This document shows, in pieces, positions 15,606 through 24,765 of a stretch of DNA of 64,000 nucleotides. The notes below the pieces were generated by a model, which saw only the letters and a list, made by a program, of their open reading frames with translations, did no database searches and was not told the origin of the DNA. Positions within the stretch are counted from its first letter, which is position 1; each line of letters starts with the position of its first letter. The stretch is from CAILZL01 sp963791615 (lineage in GTDB: Bacteria; Pseudomonadota; Gammaproteobacteria; Steroidobacterales; Steroidobacteraceae): the NCBI GenBank assembly GCA_963791615.1, contig CAWBTE010000019.1, positions 1 to 64,000 of the forward strand, given 5' to 3'. Position numbers and translations under genes: made by a program.

Positions 15606-17447
15606 ATGCAATACGTTGTGAAATTCTTTCGCTATGTCTGGTTGCTGCTGGATGGCATCCGCAAGACGCTGCATCTGGTGCTGCTGCTGCTGTTCTTCGG
15701 CATTCTCTGGGTGGCCATGCAGCCGCATATTCCACTGGTGCCACGCGAAGCCGCGCTGCTGATTGCGCCGCAGGGCGAGCTGGTAGAGCAGAACAGTGGC
15801 GGTCCGCTGGATCGGGTGGTCGCTGAAGCTTCCGGCGAGCAGGAGTTTGAAGTGCGCCTGCGTGATGTGCTCACCGCCATCACCCGCGCCAAGGATGATG
15901 AGCGCATCAAGTTGATCGTGCTGGATCTGGATGGCCTGACCGGTGGCGGTGTAGCCAAGCTGGAGGAAGTCGCGGCTGCACTGCGTGACTTCAAGACCAG
16001 CGGCAAGCAGGTGATTGCTCTGGGGCAGTCCTTTGATCAGCAGCAGTACTATCTGGCCGCGCATGCCGATCAGATTTATCTCGATCCGCATGGTCTGGTA
16101 TTGATTGACGGCTTTGCCTACTACGGTCAGTACTACAAGGAGGCCATCGACAAGCTGGGTGTCACCGTCAATGTGTTCAAGGCCGGCAAGTACAAGTCAG
16201 CGGTTGAACCGTTCCTGCGGCAGGACATGTCACCCGAAGCGCGTGAAGCCAACCAGCAATGGCTGAGTTCGTTATGGAATACCTATCAGACTGTCGTAAC
16301 GCAGGCGCGTGGACTGGAGCCCAATGCACTGCGCGACTATGCCGATCAATTACTGGCGGGGTTGCAGGCGACTCAGGGTGACTTCGCCAGGCTGGCGGTA
16401 GAACGCAAGCTGGTCACGGATCTGAAGACTCGTGAACAGGTCATCGATGAGTTGCGCAAGCAGGTCGGCGCCGATGAGGAAGACCACAGCTATCAGCGCG
16501 TGCACATGGACGATTATCTTGCGGCCGAGTATGCCGAGCATCCGCTGGAAAATCGTGGCAGCAATCGCGTCGGCATTGTGGTGGCGGCAGGTGAGATTGT
16601 GGACGGCGAGCGCACTGCCGGCACGGTGGGTGGCGACTCACTGGCTGCGTTGCTGCGGCAAGCGCGTTATGACGATGACATCAAGGCGGTGGTGCTGCGT
16701 ATCGACAGCCCCGGTGGCAGTGTCACGGCTTCGGAAGTGATTCGTCGCGAAGTAGCTGCATTGAAAGCAGCCGGTAAACCCGTAGTTGCGTCCATGAGCA
16801 GCACGGCAGCCTCCGGTGGTTACTACATTGCCATGGATGCTGACGAGATTTGGGCGAACCCCACCACCATCACGGGTTCGATTGGGGTGTTCGGTGTGTT
16901 CCCCACCTTCGAGAAAACGCTGGGCAAGCTGGGCATCAGCACGGATGGTATTGGTACGACCGCCATTTCCGGCGCGCTGCGCATCGACAAGGCCATGAGC
17001 GAGACGGCCCGGCAGGTATTCCAGTTGAATGTAGATCATGAATACGCACAGTTCGTCACGCGTGTTGCTGCCGGGCGCAGCAAATCATTTGAATCGATTG
17101 ATGCCATTGCGCAGGGCCGCGTCTGGGCGGCCGCTGATGCAAGGGAAAATGGACTGGTAGATCAGCTGGGTCTGCTGCAGGACGCAGTCAAGGCAGCAGC
17201 AGAACGTGCGCAGCTGGGCAATGACTACCAGCAGGAGTACATGGAAGTGGATCTTTCCTGGCAGCAATTGCTGGCGCAACAGGTCAGCGCCGTCTCCGGC
17301 CGGCTCACGCGCGCATTGGCGCCGGACTTGCTGGGTCTGTCGGTGTTCAGGGAACGGCTCGAACCCATGCAGCGCGAATTGCAGCGCTTGCAGCGTTTCG
17401 CCCAGAAGGGTGGTGCTTACTATTACTGTGCCTGCGTCATCGAGTGA
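15606..17447 (+). CDS. sppA: Signal peptide peptidase SppA
   Basis: A 613-residue S49 peptidase of the long, 67-kDa (tandem) type. One N-terminal membrane anchor spans about residues 15-40 (TLHLVLLLLFFGILWVAMQP). The N-terminal half supplies the catalytic Lys region (NVFKAGKYKSAVEPFLR). The C-terminal half supplies the Ser (VASMSSTAASGGYYIAMDAD) and ITGSIGVFGVFPTFEKTLGK. It faces the periplasm and degrades cleaved signal peptides within the membrane. The last residues (YYYCACVIE) are unusual. It forms its own unit behind the rplS terminator. Confidence 0.93.
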   Translation: MQYVVKFFRYVWLLLDGIRKTLHLVLLLLFFGILWVAMQPHIPLVPREAALLIAPQGELVEQNSGGPLDRVVAEASGEQEFEVRLRDVLTAITRAKDDERIKLIVLDLDGLTGGGVAKLEEVAAALRDFKTSGKQVIALGQSFDQQQYYLAAHADQIYLDPHGLVLIDGFAYYGQYYKEAIDKLGVTVNVFKAGKYKSAVEPFLRQDMSPEAREANQQWLSSLWNTYQTVVTQARGLEPNALRDYADQLLAGLQATQGDFARLAVERKLVTDLKTREQVIDELRKQVGADEEDHSYQRVHMDDYLAAEYAEHPLENRGSNRVGIVVAAGEIVDGERTAGTVGGDSLAALLRQARYDDDIKAVVLRIDSPGGSVTASEVIRREVAALKAAGKPVVASMSSTAASGGYYIAMDADEIWANPTTITGSIGVFGVFPTFEKTLGKLGISTDGIGTTAISGALRIDKAMSETARQVFQLNVDHEYAQFVTRVAAGRSKSFESIDAIAQGRVWAAADARENGLVDQLGLLQDAVKAAAERAQLGNDYQQEYMEVDLSWQQLLAQQVSAVSGRLTRALAPDLLGLSVFRERLEPMQRELQRLQRFAQKGGAYYYCACVIE

Positions 17448-17475
17448 GCAGGGTGAGTCTGGTTGAGTAAGGTGC

Positions 17476-17877
17476 TTGGCCGATCGTACCAACAGCAATG
17501 CGTCCGCAAGCCAGTCGATGCGACTGGACAAGTGGCTGTGGCATGCGCGCTTTTTCAAAAGCCGTTCCCAGGCCACTGATGCAGCAACGGGTGGGCGCGT
17601 GCATGTCAATGGTGAGCGCGCCAAACCGGCACGCGATATCAAGGTGGGTGATTGTCTGGAGATATCGCGTGAGGAACAGCGCTTTGAAGTGACCGTGATC
17701 GGTCTGCCAACCCGTCGTGGCCCCGCCAGCGAAGCACAGCAGAGCTATGCGGAAACGCCTGCCAGTATCCAGCAGCGCGAGCAGAAACGTGAACATCAAC
17801 GCTACGCCGCACCTGCGCCCTCAGGTCGACCGAACAAACATGATCGTCGCGCCTTGCGCAGCATGAAGGGCTGGTAG
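17476..17877 (+). CDS. hslR: S4-domain ribosome-associated protein HslR
   Basis: A 133-residue protein. The S4 RNA-binding domain is at about residues 15-75 (MRLDKWLWHARFFKSRSQAT, GGRVHVNGERAKPARDIKVG). A basic tail with RRPDKK-like residues follows (SGRPNKHDRRALRSMKGW), as in E. coli HslR (Hsp15), which rescues stalled 50S-peptidyl-tRNA complexes. The start is uncertain: TTG at 17476 gives a short N-terminal extension, while ATG at 17518 starts directly at the domain. Neither has an ideal ribosome binding site. Confidence 0.88.
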   Translation: MADRTNSNASASQSMRLDKWLWHARFFKSRSQATDAATGGRVHVNGERAKPARDIKVGDCLEISREEQRFEVTVIGLPTRRGPASEAQQSYAETPASIQQREQKREHQRYAAPAPSGRPNKHDRRALRSMKGW

Positions 17878-17966
17878 CGGTTGATTACTGCACCTGCGGT
17901 ATTCTTTGCAGCGACTTTCCTGAGCTCGCTGGTAACTGATTTTCGACCCTGCATACTGGAGTCTTT

Positions 17967-18680
17967 ATGGCTAGCACAACTCATGCTGCACGGCAGTTCA
18001 AATACTATGACCTGATCCTCGGCGCCTATGTCTGTGTGCTGCTGTGTGCCAATCTGATTGGTCCTGCCAAGGTATCGACCATCAACCTGCCTCTGGTGGG
18101 TGAGATCACCTTCATGGCAGGAGTGCTGTTCTTTCCGATCTCGTACCTGTTTGGTGATGTGCTGACTGAAGTGTATGGCTACGCACGTGATCGTCGCGTG
18201 GTGTGGACCGGTTTTGCGGCGTTGGTGTTCGCCGCGATCATGGCGGCCGTGATTGTTGCGCTGCCGCCTGCGGCTGCATGGCGCGAGCAGCAGCCGGCAG
18301 TAGAGGCGATTTTTGGCAGCACTACGCGGATCGTTGCGGGATCGATCACCGCTTTCTGGTGCGGATCATTTGTAAACAGCTATGTGCTGGCCAAGATGAA
18401 GCTCTGGACAAAGGGAAAATGGTTATGGACGCGTACCATCGGCTCGACCTTGTGTGGTGAGCTGGTGGACTCGGCGCTGTTCTACTTCATTGCGTTCTAT
18501 GGTGTGTGGACACTGGATCAATTGCTGCTGGTGACCACTACTCAGTATGTGTTGAAGACCAGTTGGGAAATTGTCATGACGCCGGTCACTTACCAGCTGG
18601 TCGGCAAGCTCAAGCGTGCCGAAAATGAGGATTTTTACGACAGCGAAACCCGCTTCACGCCGTTTACGCTCAAGGTTTGA
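17967..18680 (+). CDS. yhhQ: Queuosine precursor transporter YhhQ
   Basis: A 237-residue vitamin-uptake-type (VUT) family integral membrane protein with about six hydrophobic spans. It has the conserved FFPISYLFGDVLTEVYGYAR motif and a C-terminal TSWEIVMTPVTYQLVGKLKR. E. coli YhhQ imports preQ0/preQ1. Window context fits salvage plus tRNA modification, since queA and tgt lie at 53.4-55.6 kb. It lies between hslR and a DUF481 gene, apparently with its own promoter. Confidence 0.9.
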   Translation: MASTTHAARQFKYYDLILGAYVCVLLCANLIGPAKVSTINLPLVGEITFMAGVLFFPISYLFGDVLTEVYGYARDRRVVWTGFAALVFAAIMAAVIVALPPAAAWREQQPAVEAIFGSTTRIVAGSITAFWCGSFVNSYVLAKMKLWTKGKWLWTRTIGSTLCGELVDSALFYFIAFYGVWTLDQLLLVTTTQYVLKTSWEIVMTPVTYQLVGKLKRAENEDFYDSETRFTPFTLKV

Positions 18681-18709
18681 TTGTTTGTTTGTAAAAAGGA
18701 GAGAAGACG

Positions 18710-19477
18710 ATGTTGAAGACCAAGATAGGGTTGTTGTTGGGTATTGGCATGATGAGTATGCCCATGATCGCCTCTGCGGCCTGGACCGGCAAAGGCGAGT
18801 TCGGCGCCGCGTTGTCAAACGCCGCCACGGGCGCCAGCAGCACCACGCTGGCGGGCAAGTTTGATCTGGCCACGGAAGCAGACAAGTGGAAGCATGCGTT
18901 CGGCGCATCCATTGTTTATTCCAAGGCCCAGACGGAAGCGACGGCTGCGGTTCCCAGGCCGGTTGATGAAACCACTGCGAATCGCTGGGAGGTGCATGAG
19001 CAGTCGGACTACAAGTTCAGCCCGCGCGCCTACTGGTTTGCTGGCGTCCGTCATGAGAATGATGACATCGGCAGCTTTGAGTATCAGTCGGTGCTGGCTA
19101 CGGGTGTTGGTTACAAGTTCATCGACTCTGACAGTACCAAGCTGGCGGGGCAGTTGGGCGCGGGTTACAAGCGCTTCAAGAAGCGCGCAGGTGGCATCAA
19201 GGACAGTGAAGCCATTGTGACGGGTGGCCTGGAGCTCAAGCAGGTACTGACGGCGACGACTGCACTGGTTGACAAGCTGTCCTTTGAGCATGGTTCCAGC
19301 AACACGCTGGTGGTCAATGACTTTGCATTGCAGGTGAAGATGTCGGATGTGCTGTCACTGGCAGCGGGTCATCAGGTGCGCTACAACAGCAAGCCGGGTC
19401 GTCGCGCCTTTGGTGCGGGCGACTACGCACACTCGGATCGTCTGTTGACCCTGAACCTGGTGTACGAGTTCAAGTAA
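18710..19477 (+). CDS. DUF481 outer-membrane protein
   Basis: A 255-residue protein with a signal peptide (MLKTKIGLLLGIGMMSMPMI, cleaved after ASA). A beta-rich DUF481 domain follows, with alternating aromatic strands (DYKFSPRAYWFAGVRHENDD, LATGVGYKF) and a C-terminal LLTLNLVYEFK. The final residue is Lys rather than the usual aromatic, but the pattern fits a small beta-barrel. An AAAAGGAGAG ribosome binding site precedes the ATG. Its function is unknown. Confidence 0.88.
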   Translation: MLKTKIGLLLGIGMMSMPMIASAAWTGKGEFGAALSNAATGASSTTLAGKFDLATEADKWKHAFGASIVYSKAQTEATAAVPRPVDETTANRWEVHEQSDYKFSPRAYWFAGVRHENDDIGSFEYQSVLATGVGYKFIDSDSTKLAGQLGAGYKRFKKRAGGIKDSEAIVTGGLELKQVLTATTALVDKLSFEHGSSNTLVVNDFALQVKMSDVLSLAAGHQVRYNSKPGRRAFGAGDYAHSDRLLTLNLVYEFK

Positions 19478-19499
19478 CCAGCAGACCGCAGCCCGCTAT

Positions 19500-19991
19500 T
19501 CAAGCGGGTCGCTGTGGAAAATCAAATTCCACATTGTCACCCGTGGCAGGTCGCAAGGCCTGCCATGTGGTGATGTCAAACTCCAGTGTCACTATGGATG
19601 CCGTTGGCATGCCGTCTATGCGTCGTTCTGCACTGAGTTGATCGGCCAGTTCACTGATGCCCGGATTGTGGCCGACCACCAGCAGATGCGCAGCAGCGTC
19701 GCCGAGTTGTTGAATAGTCTCCAGCATCTGCTTCGGGCTGGCCAGGTAGAGTTGCTCATCAAACGTTAGTCGAGCTTTGCCGCAGGCTTTTGCGACTATT
19801 TCTGCGGTCTGCCGCGCACGCATGGCGGGGCTGCTGAGAATCAGTTGCGGCGTGGGTCCACTCAGCTTCAGTCGTCGCGCCATTTCCGCTGCATCGAGTT
19901 GACCCCGTTTGGTCAAAGGTCTGTCCCAGTCCTGCTGATCGGGCAACGGGGTATCAGCCTGTGCATGGCGCAGCAGTGACAGGCGTTTCAT
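19500..19991 (-). CDS. sixA: Phosphohistidine phosphatase SixA
   Basis: A 163-residue histidine phosphatase superfamily protein. The catalytic LLRHAQAD (RHG-type) is near residue 8, ILSSPAMRARQTAEI supplies the second Arg, and LLVVGHNPGISELA the second His. It is last in the suf gene train, its start overlapping the Rieske stop by 4 bp. Whether it is functionally tied to SUF is not known. Confidence 0.9.
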   Translation of the reverse strand: MKRLSLLRHAQADTPLPDQQDWDRPLTKRGQLDAAEMARRLKLSGPTPQLILSSPAMRARQTAEIVAKACGKARLTFDEQLYLASPKQMLETIQQLGDAAAHLLVVGHNPGISELADQLSAERRIDGMPTASIVTLEFDITTWQALRPATGDNVEFDFPQRPA

Positions 19992-20299
19992 GCCGGTACA
20001 TCCACTTCGATGTTGGGGCCGTTGATACGTACCGGAAAAGTCTGTACGGCTTCATAAGCCGGGGGCGCCATCACGGCGCCGGTGCGCAGGCAGAAGCGGG
20101 CGCCATGACGCGGGCAGATGATTTCATCGCCCTCGATGCAGCCACCGGCCAGGCTGCTGCCATCATGTGTGCATTGGTCTTCAATGGCCAACAGTTCGCC
20201 ATTGACGTTACAGATCAGGACATAGAGTGAGCCGGTATCGACCTGGATGAAATCGCCCGGTGCGATCTGGTTTGCCGCGGCTACCGGTAACCATGTCAT
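19988..20299 (-). CDS. Rieske [2Fe-2S] ferredoxin
   Basis: A 103-residue small Rieske protein. The cluster ligands are in CTHDGSSLAGG and CPRHGARFCLRTG (two Cys, two His). It is similar in size to the ferredoxins of aromatic dioxygenases and to the Rieske genes commonly found at the end of suf operons in Proteobacteria. Its start directly abuts the sufT stop, so it is part of the operon. It may receive its cluster from SUF or act in electron supply to it; the role is inferred from context only. Confidence 0.9.
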   Translation of the reverse strand: MTWLPVAAANQIAPGDFIQVDTGSLYVLICNVNGELLAIEDQCTHDGSSLAGGCIEGDEIICPRHGARFCLRTGAVMAPPAYEAVQTFPVRINGPNIEVDVPA

Positions 20300-20851
20300 T
20301 TACATCATTCCTGTCTGCAAGCGCGCTACGTCCGACATCATGCTCTGGTTCCAGGGCGGATCAAAGGTCAGCTCTACCTCAGCACGCTTGATGGTCGGGA
20401 TGACTTCGACTTTCTCGCGCACGTCGGCCACCAGCACTTCACCCATGCCACAGCCAGGGGCAGTCAGGGTCATGGCGATTTTGGCAATGCGCTCGCCGTC
20501 CGGATCAGTTTCGATGTGGCAGTCATAAATCAATCCGAGTTCGACGATATTGACGGGGATCTCCGGATCGAAGCACAGCCGCATCTGATCCCAGACCAGC
20601 TTCTTGATGTCTTCGTCAGTGGCATTGGCTGGGACTTCGATGTCCAGCGAAATCTCCCGGCCAATGGCATCGGCATTCTTGCCGGCGATGCGAAACAGAT
20701 TGCCTTCGACATAGACAGTGAAACTGCCACCCAGCGCCTGGGTGATGAAGCCGGTTTTACCCGCGCGTAACGTCACCGCCACACCTGCCGGGACAATAAT
20801 CGCCTCGACATCGCGTTGTATGGTGACGGGTTCGTGTTCATTGCCAAGCAT
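20300..20851 (-). CDS. sufT: Fe-S assembly protein SufT (DUF59/MIP18)
   Basis: A 183-residue protein. An N-terminal extension of about 75 residues (YVEGNLFRIAGKNADAIG) precedes a MIP18/DUF59 domain with the hallmark CFDPEIPVNIVELGLIYDCH, then MTLTAPGCGMGEVLVADVRE. This matches the SufT subfamily, an auxiliary factor for Fe-S maturation under high demand. It lies 12 bp after sufU in the same operon. Confidence 0.92.
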   Translation of the reverse strand: MLGNEHEPVTIQRDVEAIIVPAGVAVTLRAGKTGFITQALGGSFTVYVEGNLFRIAGKNADAIGREISLDIEVPANATDEDIKKLVWDQMRLCFDPEIPVNIVELGLIYDCHIETDPDGERIAKIAMTLTAPGCGMGEVLVADVREKVEVIPTIKRAEVELTFDPPWNQSMMSDVARLQTGMM

Positions 20852-20863
20852 GTGGTACCCGGA

Positions 20864-21310
20864 CTATTCAGTGGAAATGGGTTGGGTGCTGTGTTGCAGA
20901 GCCGCTTGCAAAGTATGCCAGCACAGGCTGGCGCACTTCACCCGCGCCGGAAATTCACGCACGCCGGACAAGGCGCCGAGTTTGCCCAGCGATACAGGAT
21001 CAATACCGGAATCGTGCTGTGTCAGCAACTCGTGCACTCTGGCATGCAAAGCTTCGAAATCGGCCAGCGACTTGCCACGCACTGCTTCGGTCATCAATGA
21101 CGCTGAAGCCACTGAAATGGCGCAGCCGCTGCCATCAAACTTCACGTCTTCAATGGTGTCGCCGCTGAGCTTGACGGTGACGCTGAGCTGATCGCCACAC
21201 AACGGATTGTGACCGTCAGCATGGGCATCTGCCGGATCCAGGCGACCGAAGTTTCGTGGCCGCTTGTTGTGGTCCACGATGACATCACGATAAAGGTCTT
21301 TCAGGTCCAT
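20864..21310 (-). CDS. sufU: SufU Fe-S/sulfur-transfer protein
   Basis: A 148-residue IscU-fold protein of SufU type. It starts MDLKDLYRDVIVDHNKRPRN, with cysteines C38 (NPLCGD), C63 (GSGCAIS), C126 and C130 (KCASLCW). The insert between the second and third Cys is characteristic of SufU, which in Bacillus is a zinc-dependent sulfurtransferase accepting persulfide from SufS. It sits 3 bp after sufS. Its presence with no sufE or sufA in this operon is notable for a gammaproteobacterium. Confidence 0.92.
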   Translation of the reverse strand: MDLKDLYRDVIVDHNKRPRNFGRLDPADAHADGHNPLCGDQLSVTVKLSGDTIEDVKFDGSGCAISVASASLMTEAVRGKSLADFEALHARVHELLTQHDSGIDPVSLGKLGALSGVREFPARVKCASLCWHTLQAALQHSTQPISTE

Positions 21311-21313
21311 GGC

Positions 21314-22570
21314 TTAACTCATCACTTCACGAGCACGGTCAAGCGCCACAACCAGCTGGTCAATCTCGTCGAAGGTGTTGTAGAAGGCAAACGAAGCGCG
21401 CGCGGTGGCTGGCACTTTGTAAAAGCTCATTACCGGCATGGCGCAGTGATGGCCGGTGCGGATCGCGACGCCTTCGCTATCCAGAATCGTGCCCAGATCA
21501 TGTGGATGAATGCCATCCATCACGAAGGAAATGACGGCTGCTTTGTGCGCCGCCGTGCCAATGAAGCGCAGTCCTTTGACCTTGCTTAGCTGTTCGGTGG
21601 CATACGCCAGCAACTGCTGTTCATAGGCGGCAATATTGTCCATGCCGAGTTCATTGAGATAACGCAGCGCCGCGCCCAGACCAATGGCGCCGGCAATATG
21701 CGGCGTGCCCGCTTCAAACTTCCAGGGCAGGTCGTTGTAGGTGGTCTTGTCGAAACTCACGGTGAGAATCATGTCGCCACCGCCTTGCCAGGGCGGCATG
21801 GCCCTGAGCAGTGACTCGCGGCCATACAGCACGCCCATGCCGGTCGGGCCACACAACTTGTGCGCCGAGAAGCAGTAGAAGTCGCAGTCCAGCTGCTGCA
21901 CATCCACCACGCTGTGCGGAATGGCCTGTGCGCCATCCAGCAATACCGGCACGCCCTGTTGTCTGGCGACCGCGATGAATTTTTCGACCGGCACCACGGT
22001 GCCCAGCGCATTGGAGACATGCGCCAGCGCCAGCAACCTGGTGCGCGGGCCGATCAGTTGTTCAAACGCCGCGAAATCCACCTCGCCCTGTTGCGTGATG
22101 GGAATGACTTTCAACACCGCACCGGTGTATTTGCAGACATGCTGCCAGGGCACGATGTTGGCGTGATGTTCCAGCGCCGAGATCAGGATTTCATCGCCAG
22201 GGTTCACCATGGGCCGGATGAAGCTTTCGGCTACCAGATTGATGGCTTCAGTCGTGCCGCGTGTGAAGATGACTTCCTTGCTGGAACGTGCATTGATGAA
22301 GCGGCGCACTTCCTCACGCGCGCCTTCAAACTGATCAGTTGCGCGCTGACTCAACGTATGTACACCACGGTGTACATTGGCGTGATCCTGCAGGTAGTAC
22401 TGGCTGATGGCGTCAATTACCGCGCGGGGATGCTGGCTTGATGCCGCGTTGTCCAGATAAACCAGCGGCTTGCCATGAATCTGCTGGTGCAGGATGGGGA
22501 AGTCATCGCGAATACTGGCCACGCTGCGATGGCCAACTTGCTCGATCACTTGCCGGGTTTGCGCGTTCAT
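21314..22570 (-). CDS. sufS: Cysteine desulfurase SufS
   Basis: A 418-residue class-V PLP aminotransferase-fold enzyme releasing sulfur from cysteine. The PLP lysine is K238 in CFSAHKLCGPTG. The catalytic Cys is C376 in RTGHHCAMP, typical of the group II (SufS) enzymes. The N-terminus (DFPILHQQIHGKPLVYLDNA) is canonical. The gene overlaps sufD by 4 bp. Confidence 0.96.
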   Translation of the reverse strand: MNAQTRQVIEQVGHRSVASIRDDFPILHQQIHGKPLVYLDNAASSQHPRAVIDAISQYYLQDHANVHRGVHTLSQRATDQFEGAREEVRRFINARSSKEVIFTRGTTEAINLVAESFIRPMVNPGDEILISALEHHANIVPWQHVCKYTGAVLKVIPITQQGEVDFAAFEQLIGPRTRLLALAHVSNALGTVVPVEKFIAVARQQGVPVLLDGAQAIPHSVVDVQQLDCDFYCFSAHKLCGPTGMGVLYGRESLLRAMPPWQGGGDMILTVSFDKTTYNDLPWKFEAGTPHIAGAIGLGAALRYLNELGMDNIAAYEQQLLAYATEQLSKVKGLRFIGTAAHKAAVISFVMDGIHPHDLGTILDSEGVAIRTGHHCAMPVMSFYKVPATARASFAFYNTFDEIDQLVVALDRAREVMS

Positions 22571-23862
22571 ACACCGACTTCCAGCGTTGCGCCGAAACGG
22601 GCGTGACCGGCCGCAGTCAGCTGTTCACGCAATGCGGCTACCGGCAGCTGCGCAATGATGTGATCGGCAAACGCATGCGTCAGCAGGGCGCGTGCCTGTG
22701 CTTCGCTCAGTCCACGCGAACGCAGATAGAACAGGGCATTGGCATCCAGCTGACCCACGGTCGCGCCGTGCGCGCACTTCACATCATCATTATAGATTTC
22801 GAGTTCGGGCTTGGTATCGATCTCGGCTGTGTTGGCCAGCAACAGGTTACGACTGCTTTGCTGTGCATCGGTCTTGATGGCTTTTTCCGCGACCACCACC
22901 TTGCCATTGAATACCACGCGACTGCGCTGATCAGCGATGCCGCGATAGTCTTCATTGCTGCGGGTATGGGGAACGCAATGCTCAACCCGGGTGTGGGTAT
23001 CCTGATGCTGCGCGCCACTGGCGAACTGCAAGCCATTCAGGGTGATGCTGGCTTCGCTGCCCTGCAGCAAGGCGTTGATATCAATACGCGCCAGCGCCGC
23101 GCCGAAGTTGATCTGATGACTGATCAGGCTGGACTGTGCGGCCAGTTCGGCGTGGATCAGACCAATGTGAAAGCTGCTGCTGTTTTCGTTCTGGACGCGG
23201 CAATGCTCCAGTTGCGCGCCGCTGGCCAACTGCAGGGTAGTCACTGCATTGGTGAAGTGTGCAGTCTGGCTGTCCTCACCCTGATACTGCTCGACCACAC
23301 ACAGCTTGCTGTGTGTCCCCATCTGGATGACGATGCGTGGATGCGCCATCAGGCTGTGTTCCGTGTTGCTCCACACGAATTTCAGCACAACGGGTTTGTC
23401 GAGCGCCGTGTTCGCGGCAACTTCTATCAGAACCCCATCCTGCGTGAGCGCCGTGTTCAATCCAGCAAAGCGGCTGGTATCGTTTGCAGTTATGCCCAGT
23501 GCGCGGGCCAGTGTGGCTGGATCGTCGGTCAGTGCAGCGAGGCTGCGGATGACTACGCCGGAATGGTCAGGCAGCGTCGACAGACTGGCGCGATAAAAGC
23601 CATCGACAAATACCAGCTGATAAGTGTCAGTCGCCGGCGAGGTCAAGTTGTATGCGGCATCCGGTCGCCCTACAGCAAACTCACGCGACTCCAGCCGGCG
23701 CAGTTGGGTGTATTTCCAGTGTTCATCGCGCGTAGTGGGAAAGCCACGCTGCAGAAACTGGTTGAAGGCCTGTTGTCGCACGGGCATGGTCGCGCCGCCG
23801 TGCTGGCTGAAGGCAGCATGCAGTCGCGATAGCGACGGCGGCAGGGGTGCGACGGCATTCAT
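22567..23862 (-). CDS. sufD: Scaffold subunit SufD
   Basis: A 431-residue right-handed beta-helix protein of the SufBC2D scaffold. The C-terminal segment DDVKCAHGATVGQLDANALF and then YLRSRGLSEAQARALLTHAF is the SufD/SufB signature. The N-terminal alpha domain (FNQFLQRGFPTTRDEHWKYT) identifies SufD. It overlaps sufC and sufS by 4 bp each, so it is tightly coupled. Confidence 0.95.
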   Translation of the reverse strand: MNAVAPLPPSLSRLHAAFSQHGGATMPVRQQAFNQFLQRGFPTTRDEHWKYTQLRRLESREFAVGRPDAAYNLTSPATDTYQLVFVDGFYRASLSTLPDHSGVVIRSLAALTDDPATLARALGITANDTSRFAGLNTALTQDGVLIEVAANTALDKPVVLKFVWSNTEHSLMAHPRIVIQMGTHSKLCVVEQYQGEDSQTAHFTNAVTTLQLASGAQLEHCRVQNENSSSFHIGLIHAELAAQSSLISHQINFGAALARIDINALLQGSEASITLNGLQFASGAQHQDTHTRVEHCVPHTRSNEDYRGIADQRSRVVFNGKVVVAEKAIKTDAQQSSRNLLLANTAEIDTKPELEIYNDDVKCAHGATVGQLDANALFYLRSRGLSEAQARALLTHAFADHIIAQLPVAALREQLTAAGHARFGATLEVGV

Positions 23863-24629
23863 GCGCCTGCAACCTCTTTCTGATACTCGGATTGGGTCAG
23901 CCAGTCGTAGCCGCGTTTTTCCAGTTCCAGCGCCAGCGACTTGTCGCCTGACTTGACGATCTGGCCACTGGCCAGCACATGTACGTAGTCCGGGATGATG
24001 TAGTCGAGCAGGCGTTGATAGTGCGTGACCAGAACAATGGCGCGTTCGGGATTGCGCAGGCTGTTCACGCCATTGGCGACAATGCGCAGTGCATCGATGT
24101 CCAGACCCGAGTCAGTTTCATCCAGCAGCGCCAGTCTGGGTTCAAGTACGGCCATTTGCAGAATCTCGTTGCGCTTCTTCTCGCCGCCGGAGAAGCCTTC
24201 ATTCACGCCACGGTTGAGAAAACTTTCATCCATCTGCATCAGTTTCATCTTGTCCTTGACCAGCGCCAGGAACTCGAAGGCATCCAGTTCAGGCAAGCCG
24301 CGATGTTTGCGGATGGCGTTCAGACCGGCCTTCAACAGGTACACGTTATTGACGCCGGGAATCTCGACTGGATATTGCAGCGCCAGGAACACGCCTTCGC
24401 GGGCGCGCTCTTCAGGCAACAGTTCCAGCAGATCCCTGCCATTGAAAGTGATGCTGCCGTGGGTGACTTCATAGCCATCCCGACCGGCCAGTACCTGCGA
24501 CAAGGTGCTCTTGCCTGAGCCATTGGGGCCCATGACGGCATGCACTTCACCGGCTTTGATTTCCAGCGAAACGCCGTTGAGGATTTTCTTGTCACCTACA
24601 TTCACATGCAGGTCTTTGATGCTTAACAC
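23859..24629 (-). CDS. sufC: SufC ATPase
   Basis: A 256-residue ABC ATPase. Walker A is GPNGSGKSTLS, the Q-loop is ALQYPVEIPG, the signature is FSGGEKKRNEI and Walker B is LALLDETDSGLDIDAL, with the SufC-specific DETDSGLD. The start is a GTG at 24629 preceded by GGAG nine bases upstream. A 114-bp hairpin element separates it from sufB in the transcript. Confidence 0.96.
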   Translation of the reverse strand: MLSIKDLHVNVGDKKILNGVSLEIKAGEVHAVMGPNGSGKSTLSQVLAGRDGYEVTHGSITFNGRDLLELLPEERAREGVFLALQYPVEIPGVNNVYLLKAGLNAIRKHRGLPELDAFEFLALVKDKMKLMQMDESFLNRGVNEGFSGGEKKRNEILQMAVLEPRLALLDETDSGLDIDALRIVANGVNSLRNPERAIVLVTHYQRLLDYIIPDYVHVLASGQIVKSGDKSLALELEKRGYDWLTQSEYQKEVAGA

Positions 24630-24651
24630 TATCGACTACTCCGATCAGAGG

Positions 24652-24765
24652 TGTCAGGAGGTGACCGTTCTAATTTGAAAACACGCCGTAAATACATCCC
24701 TGTAGGCTCGGCGCGCGGATCCGACCGCGCGACGGTTTTCAAATTAGAACGGTCACCTCCTGACA
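24652..24765. repeat. Long-stem hairpin element, copy 1
   Basis: The arms at 24652-24682 and 24735-24765 are exact 31-bp complements (TGTCAGGAGGTGACCGTTCT and on). They enclose a 52-nt core at 24683-24734. The core holds two mini-hairpins, TACA-TCCC-TGTA and CGCGCGG-ATCCGA-CCGCGCG. The core matches that of the copy at 35213-35322 at about 39 of 52 positions, while the arms are unrelated. It lies in the sufB-sufC gap, 11 bp from the sufB stop and 22 bp from the sufC start. Confidence 0.9.

Noticed and set aside
22438..23832. 464-codon open frame antisense to sufD
   Set aside because: It is a long shadow frame caused by GC-rich codon bias; sufD on the other strand is unequivocal.
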